The notes below the pieces were generated by a model that was not told where the DNA came from, did not search any database, and worked only from the letters and a program-made list of their open reading frames with translations. Below, in pieces: positions 1 to 8,888 of a stretch of DNA of 41,340 bases. Source of the stretch: Flavobacteriales bacterium (GTDB lineage Bacteria; Bacteroidota; Bacteroidia; Flavobacteriales_D; Sanyastnellaceae); NCBI GenBank assembly GCA_016777435.1, contig JADHRK010000003.1, forward strand, positions 1 through 41,340. The letters run 5' to 3'. Every line of letters starts with the position of its first letter. Position 1 is the first letter of the stretch. Both the position numbers and the translations under genes were made by a program.

Positions 1-2
1 GG

Positions 3-434
3 CAATTGGAAAATGCTGTGCGCAGTGAAGCGCTCTCCGATTGCATTGGAAAGACCGTTGATGTCATAGGGTACTTGGTCACCGTCAAAGAAACGCAAAC
101 AGCGCGGCGTGAACGCATGGCCTTCGGCTGCTTTGTAGATGTAGAAGGCCAGTGGATTGACACGGTACATTTCCCCCCCTCATTGAAGCAATACGGCTTT
201 CGGGGCAGGGGGATTTACCGCATTCGTGGCCCTGTTCGAGAAGAGTTCAATTGCCTTCACGTAGAAGCGTTGTTTATGGAAAAACTGGCCTATATCTCAG
301 ATCCGCGGTATTCCGAAGATGGCATGCCTGTAAAGGAAGGGCGTCCCAACAATGCCTCAGCATCCCAACGGCGTTTGACCATCGGAGCAAGAAGTGGGGG
401 AGGCATGCTCAAGCGATCGATGCGGACCGGATGA
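3..434 (+). CDS. dnaE: DNA polymerase III alpha subunit (DnaE-type), C-terminal fragment, cut by the window edge
   Basis: The reading frame is open from the left edge, so only the last ~143 codons are seen. The fragment carries the C-terminal OB-fold region typical of Bacteroidetes DnaE proteins: a stretch beginning GYLVTVKETQTARRERMAFG, then DTVHFP at ~residues 56-61, a YGFRGRGIYRIRGPVREEF segment and an SDPRY-like end. In full-length replicative polymerases this domain follows the PHP, palm and fingers domains and binds single-stranded DNA. The last ~40 residues are a variable, basic tail. The gene converges on the TonB receptor at 448 with only 13 bases between their stop codons and no obvious hairpin. 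The polymerase assignment rests on memory of this C-terminal pattern, since no catalytic domain is in view. An error-prone DnaE2-like paralogue is an alternative. Confidence 0.72.
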   Translation, partial: QLENAVRSEALSDCIGKTVDVIGYLVTVKETQTARRERMAFGCFVDVEGQWIDTVHFPPSLKQYGFRGRGIYRIRGPVREEFNCLHVEALFMEKLAYISDPRYSEDGMPVKEGRPNNASASQRRLTIGARSGGGMLKRSMRTG

Positions 435-447
435 CGCTTTCCCTCAA

Positions 448-2814
448 TCAGTCGTTGACTTTCGGTGTCAGTATCCCCCAGCGCAATCCCGCGTATAGCA
501 TCCGTCCAAAAATCGGCCCGTATACCAAGCTGGCATCAAAGTATTGATCGAAGTCTGTTTGAGATACGGATTCGAGATTGTAATCTCCCGCGATAATGGG
601 GCGATCTTGCTTGTAATTGTGGGCATTCTCTACCCCAGCATAAATGGAAAACTCCGGTGAAAACTGCCGTGTCACTTGGGCATTGATTTGAAAGAAATCA
701 GGCGCAATGTCGGGACGCTGAAAGGCTTCCGGATTCTCGGTCGTAAGCGGCAAGCGCTGCGCACCTATCCATTGGCATGTGAAATCGGTTCGCCACTGCC
801 CTTCTCGCTCGTTGAGCTGTGAAGCATAGCTAAACTGACCGAAAGCCCGATGCTTTGAAACAAAAGGATCCTGAGTGGGATTGCCGAATGCTCGGTCCGT
901 GTGGGCGTTGACCCAACGGTAGGCCAGCCGCATATCCCAGTGACGGTGTACATCCCAATTGAATTCAGCTTGAGCTGAATTGGCAAATGATTGACCATTC
1001 AGCGCATACAAATCGATAGCACCCGTGCTTCGATCCAAATCCACCACTAATTTATTCTGAAATTGAGTGCTATAACCATCTAATGTAAGCGTCGCCTCTC
1101 GGTAATTCAGTCGGAATTTGCTGGTGACATTCAAGCCAACGTTGATGGCTTCTTCTGGCACCGTTGTTCCATACACGTTCCAATTCCATTGCCGTTGACT
1201 CGCCCACGACCCAAGCTGCTCCATGAAATGGTTGGACGTGCGGTACCCTTTACCAGCAACCACTTTGATGGATGTGTTTTCAGTCGCACTCCAGCGGGCG
1301 TGGAGCCGCGGGCTTAAAAACCGCCCAAACAAGTTGTGCTCGTCGTAGCGCAGACCGCCAATCACACTCCAGCGTTCATTCGGATTCCACGTGTATTCAA
1401 AAAACACTCCCGGAACACTCTCGGTCCGGTCCATGGCGATCTGCAATGTGTCATTCACGGCAAATGATTCGTCAAATGAATTGTAAACGTAGGTCGCTCC
1501 TAGCGTGTAATTCCGGTCGGTACTTCCAAAAATGTCGGCATACAAAACGTTGCCTCTGAAAAATAGCTCCGTGCCCTCGTATTGGTTTTTACCGAAGCGT
1601 TGCTGGTGAAAATGGTTGTAGTAATTAAATTGGGTGCCGATGGTTCGCCATTCCGCATCGGGAAACACAAAGCCCGTCTTCGCTGACAACTCCGTTCGCT
1701 CGATGGCAGTGACCGCCGACCAAGGACCGGCCAAGCTATCCATTCGGCCTGTCATCTGACCCCAATTCTCCGCATTGCCAAAAGCGGTCTTCTGGCCTGC
1801 AACGGCCGCTGTATTCACATACGTCGCCGCATATTCACCACGAATCCCTCGGTCTCCTTTTAATTTCCATTCGCTGCGTCCCACAAAATTTCGCTGCATC
1901 GGCGTGTCCAAAAAGCCATCCTCATTTCGGTCGTTGGCTTGCTCGTTGTGCAGTCCATGAATGAGCACAGCTGTACTCCAACGGCGGCTGATGTCATGAC
2001 GACTGATATAGTTGAACTCCTTTCGGCCTGATCCATTCACATACAAGTTGACGTGATAAGGATCTGCCGTTTCCGGGTTCTTCAATGCTACATTGATTTG
2101 ACCCGTAATGCTCTCGTAGCCCTGTGTCACTGTTCCCGCTCCCTTGCTTATGTGGATTTCATTGACCCAATCCCCCGGAATAAAGAGCAGGCCGCGAACA
2201 GCACTCAAGCCCCGTGGCCCCGGCAAGTTGTCCACCTGAATTTGGCTGTATTTCCCATCCAAACCCAACATGCGAATTTGACGCGTACCCGTCACAGCAT
2301 CGGTGAAGGATGCATCCACCGACGCATTGGTCTCAAACGCTTCGGAAAGGTTGCAACAGGCCGCTTTGGCCAACTCCTTTCGGTTCAAGGATTGCACATC
2401 CAATGGAGACAACAAAGAGAATTGCGTCGCCGACTTCCGCTCCACCACCTCCGCTGCTTCCAAATCAACTCCTGCTATCAATGGGATGTCCACATACGAA
2501 GACCCGTCATAAATCCAGCCAGCAGTCTCATAGCCCAACATACTCGCGAGCAGGGTGTCGCCCAGATTTGCCATTGGTAGTTTGAAAAATCCAAACCCGT
2601 CCGACACGGTAGTGGAAGACATGTCATGGGCCCATCTCACATATGCCCCGGGCAATCCGATGTATTCGGGAACTTGGCCCTCTTGTCCCGGTGCCGTTGA
2701 ATGATCCGAATGTTCGACGACCAAAACCTTCCCTCTCAGCGACCCGCCATTTTGAGCAAACAAGGGAAGTGTTGCTAGCACCAGACACATCAGAAGGGCG
2801 AGTCTCATGTGCAT
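448..2814 (-). CDS. TonB-dependent outer-membrane receptor, probably for a metal complex
   Basis: This 788-residue protein has a signal peptide (MHMRLALLMCLVLATLPLFA), a carboxypeptidase-regulatory-like beta domain (~25-125), a TonB plug (~130-260) and a beta-barrel ending in an aromatic strand (LYAGLRWGIL). The plug contains KAACCNLSEAFETN followed by SFTDAVTGTRQIRMLGL, a pattern I associate with Bacteroidetes receptors encoded beside heavy-metal-binding proteins; the adjacent cysteines could touch the metal. Substrate uptake would be powered by TonB/ExbBD from the inner membrane. An in-frame ATG at 2898 exists, but the upstream residues are basic and overlap the preceding gene. The ATG at 2814 places the signal peptide at the N-terminus and leaves 14 bases after the HMA gene, so I chose it. 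Copper is the likeliest cargo by context; that is inference. Confidence 0.9.
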   Translation of the reverse strand: MHMRLALLMCLVLATLPLFAQNGGSLRGKVLVVEHSDHSTAPGQEGQVPEYIGLPGAYVRWAHDMSSTTVSDGFGFFKLPMANLGDTLLASMLGYETAGWIYDGSSYVDIPLIAGVDLEAAEVVERKSATQFSLLSPLDVQSLNRKELAKAACCNLSEAFETNASVDASFTDAVTGTRQIRMLGLDGKYSQIQVDNLPGPRGLSAVRGLLFIPGDWVNEIHISKGAGTVTQGYESITGQINVALKNPETADPYHVNLYVNGSGRKEFNYISRHDISRRWSTAVLIHGLHNEQANDRNEDGFLDTPMQRNFVGRSEWKLKGDRGIRGEYAATYVNTAAVAGQKTAFGNAENWGQMTGRMDSLAGPWSAVTAIERTELSAKTGFVFPDAEWRTIGTQFNYYNHFHQQRFGKNQYEGTELFFRGNVLYADIFGSTDRNYTLGATYVYNSFDESFAVNDTLQIAMDRTESVPGVFFEYTWNPNERWSVIGGLRYDEHNLFGRFLSPRLHARWSATENTSIKVVAGKGYRTSNHFMEQLGSWASQRQWNWNVYGTTVPEEAINVGLNVTSKFRLNYREATLTLDGYSTQFQNKLVVDLDRSTGAIDLYALNGQSFANSAQAEFNWDVHRHWDMRLAYRWVNAHTDRAFGNPTQDPFVSKHRAFGQFSYASQLNEREGQWRTDFTCQWIGAQRLPLTTENPEAFQRPDIAPDFFQINAQVTRQFSPEFSIYAGVENAHNYKQDRPIIAGDYNLESVSQTDFDQYFDASLVYGPIFGRMLYAGLRWGILTPKVND

Positions 2815-2828
2815 GAAGTTACTCGAAA

Positions 2829-3197
2829 TCAATCGTGTTCTTCGTGATTCTGTTGACCGTCGCCTGAACAACTTGCTCCGTCGCGGTACTTGCAGCAACC
2901 ATGGATCGTAGCATATACCTCATCCGTCGCTTTGACTTGGTCGGTATCATGGCCTGCATCAGCAACCAACTGGTGAATCGCCTTTTCCGTAATTTTCTTC
3001 GTTTTGTAGGCGATGGTCAATTTTTTTGACTCTACGTTCCAATCTGCCATAATGATACCCGGTACGTCAAGTGCGCGCTCGATGCGATCTTCACACATCC
3101 CGCATACACCACTGACTTGAAATGCAATTTCAGCCTTTTTCTGAGCCGTTGCGAGCAGGCCTGTGGCCAAAAAAGTAAAGAGTAATAAATGCTTCAT
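2829..3197 (-). CDS. Secreted heavy-metal-associated (HMA) domain protein
   Basis: This is a 122-residue protein. Residues 1-18 form a signal peptide ending ATAQ. Residues ~22-90 form an HMA/ferredoxin-like fold with the metal loop SGVCGMCEDRIERAL (C32, C35). The C-terminus adds a second possible site, HGCCKYRDGASCSGD and a final HEEHD. HMA domains bind Cu(I) or similar soft metals through the CxxC pair and pass them on by ligand exchange. The protein should sit in the periplasm or be lipid-independent and soluble. It is transcribed just before the TonB receptor with 14 bases between them, so the two probably act as a chaperone-receptor pair for metal import or efflux sensing. It lies 66 bases downstream of sdhB, and read-through from the sdh operon cannot be excluded. 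Confidence 0.9.
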   Translation of the reverse strand: MKHLLLFTFLATGLLATAQKKAEIAFQVSGVCGMCEDRIERALDVPGIIMADWNVESKKLTIAYKTKKITEKAIHQLVADAGHDTDQVKATDEVYATIHGCCKYRDGASCSGDGQQNHEEHD

Positions 3198-3263
3198 AAG
3201 TCTAATTTAAACAGATTCTTGCAACTCAGAACCCCACCACTGCCAAAACGAGTGAAAAGCACG

Positions 3264-4013
3264 TCACTCGCTATCCGCAGATGCCTTCAAGAAGTCACGG
3301 TTCATTCGCGCAATATTGCTGAGATCAATTCCTTTTGGACACTCAACAGCGCATGCGCCAGTATTCGTGCAATTCCCAAAACCCTCCTCATCCATCTGGT
3401 CCACCATGCGCTTGACGCGGGAAGCACGTTCCGGTTGGCCCTGTGGCAATAACGCAAACTGCGAGACCTTGGCGGAGACAAATAACATCGCTGACGCATT
3501 CTTGCATGTCGCTACGCACGCCCCACAACCGATGCAGGTGGCCGCACTAAACGCCTCGTCTGCCTGGGGCTTGGGCACGGGAATTGCATTGGCATCCAGT
3601 GTTTCCCCAGAGGTATTGACCGAAATATAGCCCCCAGACTGAATGATGCGATCAAATGCACTTCGATCGACTGCGAGGTCTTTCACAACCGGAAACGCAG
3701 ATGCGCGCCAAGGCTCAATGGTGATGCTATCACCGTCCTTGAATGAACGCATGTGCAATTGGCAGGTGGTTACTCCTCGCCCAGGTCCGTGGGCTTCTCC
3801 ATTGATGAACATCGAGCACATCCCACAAATGCCCTCCCGACAATCATGATCAAAGGCGACAGGGTCGCCACCATCCCGGATGATTTGGTCGTTAAGCATG
3901 TCCATCATTTCCAAGAAAGACATGTCCGGTGACACACCCGAAACAGGGTAAGTCTCCATGTGACCTTTGTCCTCTGGACCATTTTGTCTCCAAACGTTGA
4001 GTGTCAAATCCAT
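3264..4013 (-). CDS. sdhB: Succinate dehydrogenase/fumarate reductase iron-sulfur subunit
   Basis: This 249-residue subunit carries all the expected cluster ligands. The [2Fe-2S] set is C58, C63, C66 and C84 (CREGICGMC ... TTC). The [4Fe-4S]/[3Fe-4S] ligands are in C160[10 protein letters not shown] and in the C215 [13 protein letters not shown] segment. It passes electrons from the flavoprotein FAD to the quinone site in the membrane subunit, linking the TCA cycle to the respiratory chain at the cytoplasmic face of the inner membrane. It is the last gene of sdhCAB, 7 bases after sdhA, at normal length for the Bacteroidetes/epsilon-proteobacterial type. Direction (succinate oxidation versus fumarate reduction) cannot be read from sequence; an aerobic marine-type lifestyle would favour oxidation. 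Confidence 0.97.
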   Translation of the reverse strand: MDLTLNVWRQNGPEDKGHMETYPVSGVSPDMSFLEMMDMLNDQIIRDGGDPVAFDHDCREGICGMCSMFINGEAHGPGRGVTTCQLHMRSFKDGDSITIEPWRASAFPVVKDLAVDRSAFDRIIQSGGYISVNTSGETLDANAIPVPKPQADEAFSAATCIGCGACVATCKNASAMLFVSAKVSQFALLPQGQPERASRVKRMVDQMDEEGFGNCTNTGACAVECPKGIDLSNIARMNRDFLKASADSE

Positions 4014-4020
4014 GTCTCTA

Positions 4021-6018
4021 TTATTTGTAGCTCCTCTGCTTCAATTCAATGTTTTCAAACTTCAAATCCTCCTTGTGGAGTTTCGATTCCTTGGGGTCTC
4101 CCGTGAACTCCCATGCCGAAACAAACGTAAAATCAGTGTCATCGCGCAGTGCCTCTCCTTCTGGCGTTTGGTATTCCTCTCGGAAATGGCCTCCGCAAGA
4201 TTCGTTTCGTTCCAAAGCATCTTTGCACATCAACTCTCCCAATTCCAAGAAGTCTGCGACCCGTCCAGCTTTGTCCAATTCAGGGTTGAATCCATCATCA
4301 GAACCTGGCACTCGCACATCCCTCCAGAACTCGTCGCGCAATGCCCGAATGTCCTCAATGGCTTTTTTGAGGCCTTCAGCGCTTCGCGACATTCCACACT
4401 CATCCCACATGATTCGACCCAATCGCCGATGGAATTCATCCACTGGTTTGGTGCCGTTGTTGTTGATCAAATGGTTGATGCGCTCCTTCACCTCCTTCTC
4501 CGCCGCCACGAATTCAGTTGAGTCCGACGAAATTTCGCCCGTCCGAATGTCTTGAGAGAGGAAGTCTCCAATGGTGTATGGCAAAACAAAATATCCATCA
4601 GCCAAACCTTGCATCAATGCGGAAGCGCCGAGTCGATTGGCGCCGTGGTCAGAGAAGTTGGCTTCGCCGGCCGCATACAGTCCCGGCACTGACGTCATCA
4701 AGTTGTAATCCACCCATAGCCCCCCCATGGTGTAATGCACCGCAGGATAAATCTTCATCGGGGTTTCATAGGGGTCATCTGCCGCGATTTGCTTGTACAT
4801 ATCAAACAAGTTTCCATATTTGGCTTTCACAACTTGTTTCCCCAATTCGGTGATTTCGGAGGCAGCAGGATTCTTAAGCCCGCGAATGTTAGCCTCCGTT
4901 TTGCCGTATCGCTCGATCGCACTCGCGTAATCCAAAAACACAGCCTCTCCGGTTTCGTTCACCCCAAAGCCAGCGTCACAACGCTCCTTGGCGGCACGTG
5001 ACGCTACATCGCGGGGCACCAAGTTTCCAAATGCCGGATACCGGCGCTCCAGGTAATAATCCCGGTCTTCCTCTGCAATTTCAATGGCCTGCAACGTTCC
5101 TTTCCGAATCGCCTCAGCGTCTTCTTTTTTCGCTGGAACCCAAATGCGACCGTCATTTCGCAGTGACTCGGACATGAGGGTCAGCTTTGATTGGTGCTCT
5201 CCCGAAACAGGGATGCAGGTTGGGTGAATCTGCGTGAAACAAGGGTTCGCCATAAACGCCCCTTTTTTATGCGCCTTCCATGATGCTGAAACATTGGAGC
5301 CCATGGCATTCGTGCTCAAAAAGAAAACGTTGCCATACCCTCCGGAGGCAAGCACGACGGCATGCGCTGCATGGCGCTCCAGTTCTCCTGTAATCAGATT
5401 TCTCGCTATGATCCCCCTGCATTTCCCGTCGACCATGACCACGTCCATCATCTCATGACGGGTAAACATTTCGACTTTTCCTTTCGAAATCTGCCGGCTC
5501 AAAGCGGAATAAGCCCCGAGCAGCAATTGCTGGCCCGTTTGACCCTTGGCGTAGAATGTTCGCGAAACTTGAACCCCTCCAAAACTTCGGTTGTCCAACA
5601 GACCGCCATACTCGCGAGCGAACGGCACACCCTGTGCCACGCACTGGTCGATGATGCTGGTTGACACCTCCGCCAAACGATGCACATTTCCTTCACGACT
5701 GCGGTAATCTCCGCCCTTGATGGTGTCATAAAAAAGACGGTACACCGAATCACCATCGTTCTGGTAATTCTTTGCAGCGTTGATGCCTCCTTGCGCCGCA
5801 ATGGAATGCGCTCGACGAGGGGAATCTTGGAAACAAAATGCCTTGACGTTGTAGCCCATTTCAGCTAAGGAGGCCGCTGCTGAGCTTCCAGCTAGCCCCG
5901 TTCCTACCACAATGACGTCGATGAGTCGTTTGTTGGCCGGGTTGACGAGGTTGATGTTGTTTTTGTGCGATGTCCACTTTTCCGCCAGTGGTCCTTCGGG
6001 TATCTTAGAGTCTAGCAT
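4021..6018 (-). CDS. sdhA: Succinate dehydrogenase/fumarate reductase flavoprotein subunit
   Basis: This is a 665-residue flavoprotein. The FAD dinucleotide-binding motif [17 protein letters not shown] lies at about residue 40. The flavin-attachment region [14 protein letters not shown] follows, with the histidine expected to carry covalent FAD. The substrate loop is [19 protein letters not shown], and the capping/active-site region [19 protein letters not shown] is present. It oxidises succinate to fumarate. A TTG start at 6030 would add four residues, but the ATG at 6018 gives the conserved beginning [15 protein letters not shown], so I prefer it. It sits between sdhC and sdhB with spacings of 12 and 7 bases, consistent with one transcript from the promoter near 6740-6770. 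Confidence 0.97.
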   Translation of the reverse strand: MLDSKIPEGPLAEKWTSHKNNINLVNPANKRLIDVIVVGTGLAGSSAAASLAEMGYNVKAFCFQDSPRRAHSIAAQGGINAAKNYQNDGDSVYRLFYDTIKGGDYRSREGNVHRLAEVSTSIIDQCVAQGVPFAREYGGLLDNRSFGGVQVSRTFYAKGQTGQQLLLGAYSALSRQISKGKVEMFTRHEMMDVVMVDGKCRGIIARNLITGELERHAAHAVVLASGGYGNVFFLSTNAMGSNVSASWKAHKKGAFMANPCFTQIHPTCIPVSGEHQSKLTLMSESLRNDGRIWVPAKKEDAEAIRKGTLQAIEIAEEDRDYYLERRYPAFGNLVPRDVASRAAKERCDAGFGVNETGEAVFLDYASAIERYGKTEANIRGLKNPAASEITELGKQVVKAKYGNLFDMYKQIAADDPYETPMKIYPAVHYTMGGLWVDYNLMTSVPGLYAAGEANFSDHGANRLGASALMQGLADGYFVLPYTIGDFLSQDIRTGEISSDSTEFVAAEKEVKERINHLINNNGTKPVDEFHRRLGRIMWDECGMSRSAEGLKKAIEDIRALRDEFWRDVRVPGSDDGFNPELDKAGRVADFLELGELMCKDALERNESCGGHFREEYQTPEGEALRDDTDFTFVSAWEFTGDPKESKLHKEDLKFENIELKQRSYK

Positions 6019-6030
6019 CTCAATCGTCAA

Positions 6031-6720
6031 TTAAAGCTGGGTGATGTAGAGGAATACAGGAATGACCGCAAAGAGCAAAGGCACGCCAATCCCGAACAAG
6101 TATCCTGTTTTTTCAATGGCAGGGGTGTATTTCGGATGGCGCAATCCCAACGATTGGAAACCGCTTTGAAATCCATGCACAAGATGAAACGCTAGTGCCA
6201 TCTGCGCTAAGACATATCCGAGAACAGCGACAATTCCCCATGAATTTTCAGGCGAGAAAAAAGCCACCACTACCGTGTGCAAGTCTTTCAACCCGTCATG
6301 CATCGGCATTTCTCCAAAATGCATCTTATACCAGAACGTTTGCATATGGCTCACGAGGAAAACAGCGATGATGGTGCCCAGCACCCCCATGTTCCGACTG
6401 GCCCAACTCGCATTTGCCGAGCCCTTTTCCTTCACATAACCAACAGGCCGCGACTTGCGATTCTGCGTGGTCAGCACAATGCCATCAACGATGTGAAAAA
6501 GAACACTTGCATACGTGAGATAACTCAACAGTTTGACCAAAGGGAAGGTGGTCATGAACTCCGCATATTCATTAAAAGCCTGTTGGCCCTCGGCTCCTTG
6601 AATGAACAATTGTAAATTTCCAGCAAGGTGCCCAACAAGAAAGGTGCATAAAAAAAGACCCGTCAGCGCCATCAGGTACTTCTTGGCCAGGGACGATTTC
6701 AATAATCCGTTATTGCTCAT
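6031..6720 (-). CDS. sdhC: Succinate dehydrogenase cytochrome b subunit (b558 type)
   Basis: This is a 229-residue integral membrane protein with about five hydrophobic helices, beginning MSNNGLLKSSLAKKYLMALT. It belongs to the single-subunit di-heme cytochrome b558 family used by Bacteroidetes and Bacillus-type enzymes, which anchors SdhAB and reduces menaquinone; there is accordingly no separate sdhD. Histidines in the predicted helices (GHLAGNLQ, FHIVDGIV, SHMQTFWYK, FHLVHGFQS) are candidate heme ligands. It is the first gene of the sdhCAB operon. A Bacteroidetes-type promoter is visible upstream (TAACTTTG reading on the minus strand). The length is normal. Confidence 0.95.
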   Translation of the reverse strand: MSNNGLLKSSLAKKYLMALTGLFLCTFLVGHLAGNLQLFIQGAEGQQAFNEYAEFMTTFPLVKLLSYLTYASVLFHIVDGIVLTTQNRKSRPVGYVKEKGSANASWASRNMGVLGTIIAVFLVSHMQTFWYKMHFGEMPMHDGLKDLHTVVVAFFSPENSWGIVAVLGYVLAQMALAFHLVHGFQSGFQSLGLRHPKYTPAIEKTGYLFGIGVPLLFAVIPVFLYITQL

Positions 6721-6739
6721 TGCATTCTGGTTCGTTCCT

Positions 6740-6770
6740 CAAAGTTAACGCCTGAACGACGCCATACCAA
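6740..6770 (-). promoter_or_regulatory. Bacteroidetes-type promoter of sdhCAB
   Basis: On the minus strand a -33-like TTG (6768-6770) is followed after 20 bases by TAACTTTG (6740-6747), matching the TAnnTTTG -7 consensus. The sdhC start codon at 6720 lies about 20 bases downstream of the box. The motif match is seen directly; activity is inferred. Confidence 0.55.
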
Positions 6771-6816
6771 CGCAAGATGCAGGAAGAACGGATTAACGGG
6801 AATCAATCCCAGGATT

Positions 6817-6844
6817 GGGGGCGAGTTTTTGCATTCTCGCCCCC
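6817..6844 (-). terminator. Perfect 9-bp hairpin downstream of ssb, possible terminator
   Basis: GGGGGCGAG (6817-6825) pairs perfectly with CTCGCCCCC (6836-6844) around a 10-base loop, starting 13 bases past the ssb stop codon. No T-run follows on either strand, so it is not a classical intrinsic terminator. It could stabilise the mRNA 3' end or work with a factor. Confidence 0.4.
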
Positions 6845-6856
6845 TGAACCAATCGC

Positions 6857-7207
6857 TTATTCTTCCTTTTCAGGACGTCGATCGAGCATCAGCATTTCAC
6901 CCGCCACAACCTCAGTTACGTAACGCGTATGCCCGTCAGCATCTTCATAAGTCCGATAAGCCAATCGGCCTTCGATGGCAATTTCTGCGCCCTTTTGCAA
7001 GTATTGACCTGCGATTTCCGCAAGAGCACCCCACGTGACAACGTCATGCCATTGGGTGCGCTCCACACGTTCACCATCACCATTGCGGAAAACCTCATTG
7101 GTCGCCACTGGAAAAGTGCACTTCACTTTGCCTTCATCGAAGCTCATCAAATCGGGGTTCTTCCCGAGCCGTCCAATCAATTGGACCTTGTTTCTCAATG
7201 CATTCAT
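6857..7207 (-). CDS. ssb: Single-stranded DNA-binding protein (short form)
   Basis: This 116-residue OB-fold protein begins MNALRNKVQLIGRLGKNPD and carries the typical TQWHDVVTWGALAEIAGQYL and YLQKGAEIAIEGRLAYR segments. SSB coats single-stranded DNA in replication, recombination and repair. The start at 7207 gives the family's usual N-terminus; an ATG at 7228 would add MAQKQKQ. The protein stops shortly after the OB domain (RRPEKEE) and lacks the glycine-rich linker and acidic tip that recruits partner proteins. It is therefore the short Bacteroidetes form, often a second SSB beside a full-length copy elsewhere. It is divergent from gltX, with a small palindrome in the shared region. Confidence 0.93.
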   Translation of the reverse strand: MNALRNKVQLIGRLGKNPDLMSFDEGKVKCTFPVATNEVFRNGDGERVERTQWHDVVTWGALAEIAGQYLQKGAEIAIEGRLAYRTYEDADGHTRYVTEVVAGEMLMLDRRPEKEE

Positions 7208-7254
7208 TTGTTTTTGTTTCTGGGCCAAACTTGCACCCGTTGTCTTGGGCTAGT

Positions 7255-7267
7255 CGTATCCGATACG
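7255..7267. repeat. Perfect palindrome in the ssb-gltX divergent region
   Basis: CGTATC-C-GATACG is a 6-bp perfect inverted repeat around one central base, extendable by a wobble and two more pairs (AG/CT). It lies between the divergent start codons, about 50 bases before ssb and 70 bases before the putative gltX -7 box. It could be a small operator or chance. Confidence 0.25.
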
Positions 7268-7336
7268 GCTTCGTTCAGGGATGAGCACCTGGGATTTGCA
7301 ATTGCACATCCTTTTCTTCTGCAGTCCTTGGCAACC

Positions 7337-7344
7337 TATCTTTG
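7337..7344 (+). promoter_or_regulatory. -7 promoter box of gltX
   Basis: TATCTTTG matches the Bacteroidetes -7 consensus TAnnTTTG and is followed by the common C. It ends 19 bases before the gltX start codon. No good -33 TTTG lies at the usual 17-23 base spacing, so the call rests on the -7 element and position. Confidence 0.5.
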
Positions 7345-7363
7345 CGGCTGAAATTGCCCCCTC

Positions 7364-8881
7364 ATGTCAGCACCTGTTCGCGTTCGTTTTGCCCCGAGTC
7401 CCACCGGCCCATTGCACATGGGTGGTGTCCGAACCGCCCTGTTCAATTATCTCTATGCCAAGAAGCATAATGGCACGTTCATTTTGCGCGTTGAGGACAC
7501 CGATCAGACCCGATTCGTAGAAGGAGCGGAAGCCTACATTGAAGAATCCTTGAAATGGTGCGGATTCGAGCCCGATGAAGGAACCAAGGCCGGAGGGAAC
7601 CGCGGTCCCTATCGCCAATCGGAACGCAGCGAATTGTACTTGAAGGAGTTGGAGGAATTGATAGCCAAAGGGCATGCCTACAAGGCGTTCGACACTCCAG
7701 AAGAAATCGCTGCAAAGCGAACAGAAGCAGAAGCCAATGGTGACGTCTGGCAATACGATGCGAGGACGCGCCTGTCGATGCGCAATTCACTCACTCTCAG
7801 TGCAGCTCAAGTGGCCCAGCTTGAATCAGAAGGCCAACCCTTCACGGTTCGATTCAAAATGCCTGAATCGGGGCGCGAGGTGACTGTTTCGGACGAAATT
7901 CGGGGCGAAATTCGCGTATCATCAAGCGTTTTGGACGACAAAGTGCTCATGAAAGCAGACGGCCTTCCCACCTACCATTTGGCCAATGTGGTGGATGATC
8001 ACCACATGGAAATTAGCCACGTCATCCGCGGAGAAGAATGGTTGCCGAGCGCTCCCCTGCACGTTTTGCTTTATGAAGCATTTGGTTGGAGCCCGCCTGC
8101 GTTTGCCCACTTGCCTTTGATCCTCAAGCCCACCGGCAACGGAAAGTTGAGCAAGCGGGATGGCGACAAAGGGGGATTCCCGATTTTTCCCTTGGCCTGG
8201 ACTGACCCCAAATCCGGCCAAACCTCCAAAGGATACCAGGAAAACGGCTACTTGCCCGAAGCTTTCTTAAACATGCTCTTGCTCTTGGGTTGGAGCAGTG
8301 GAGATGAACGTGAACTGTTCACATTGAAGGAAGCGGTGGAAGCTTTTTCCATGAAAAATGTAACAAAGTCAGGAGCGCGATTCAACCCGGACAAAGCGGT
8401 CTGGTTCAATGAACAATACCTCCGTTCAGGCGATTCCAGCAGATGGATTGAGCCGTTGAAACAACTCAATTCCGAAGCCATGCAAGGGTGGTCAGACACC
8501 AAATGCCAACAGGTGTTGGACATGATGCTCGAAAGGGTGCAATTTCTGCATGAAATTGGCGCGCACCTTTACCTATTTGCTGCTCCCGATCGTTTTGATG
8601 AAAAGCTCATCCGCAAAAAATGGAAGCCCGAAACTGCGGGGTATCTGCGCGAGTTAAAGGATGTTCTCGCAGGAGTTGAGCCTTTTGAATCTGACAACAT
8701 CGAAACCCAATTCAAACAGTTTTTGGCCACGCGTGAACTCGGCTTCGGTGCTGTTTTGTTGCCCTTTCGGATAGCCCTAACAGGCACCGGGGGTGGGCCC
8801 TCGATGTTTGATTTTGCTGAGTTCTTGGGCAAAGCCCAAACCATGGACCGCCTGGAAGCGGCAGTAGCGAAATTGGGATAA
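7364..8881 (+). CDS. gltX: Glutamyl-tRNA synthetase
   Basis: This 505-residue class I synthetase charges tRNA-Glu with glutamate. The HIGH-equivalent motif is PSPTGPLHMGG (residues 11-21) and the KMSKS-equivalent is KLSKRDGDKGG (from about residue 261). The LRVEDTDQTRF and HVIRGEEWLPS segments of the catalytic core are intact. The C-terminal part is the helical anticodon-binding region. The length is normal and the ATG at 7364 starts the conserved core directly. It converges on scoB, with 7 bases between the stop codons. Whether it is discriminating or also charges tRNA-Gln cannot be decided from this window. Confidence 0.97.
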   Translation: MSAPVRVRFAPSPTGPLHMGGVRTALFNYLYAKKHNGTFILRVEDTDQTRFVEGAEAYIEESLKWCGFEPDEGTKAGGNRGPYRQSERSELYLKELEELIAKGHAYKAFDTPEEIAAKRTEAEANGDVWQYDARTRLSMRNSLTLSAAQVAQLESEGQPFTVRFKMPESGREVTVSDEIRGEIRVSSSVLDDKVLMKADGLPTYHLANVVDDHHMEISHVIRGEEWLPSAPLHVLLYEAFGWSPPAFAHLPLILKPTGNGKLSKRDGDKGGFPIFPLAWTDPKSGQTSKGYQENGYLPEAFLNMLLLLGWSSGDERELFTLKEAVEAFSMKNVTKSGARFNPDKAVWFNEQYLRSGDSSRWIEPLKQLNSEAMQGWSDTKCQQVLDMMLERVQFLHEIGAHLYLFAAPDRFDEKLIRKKWKPETAGYLRELKDVLAGVEPFESDNIETQFKQFLATRELGFGAVLLPFRIALTGTGGGPSMFDFAEFLGKAQTMDRLEAAVAKLG

Positions 8882-8888
8882 GCGTTCG

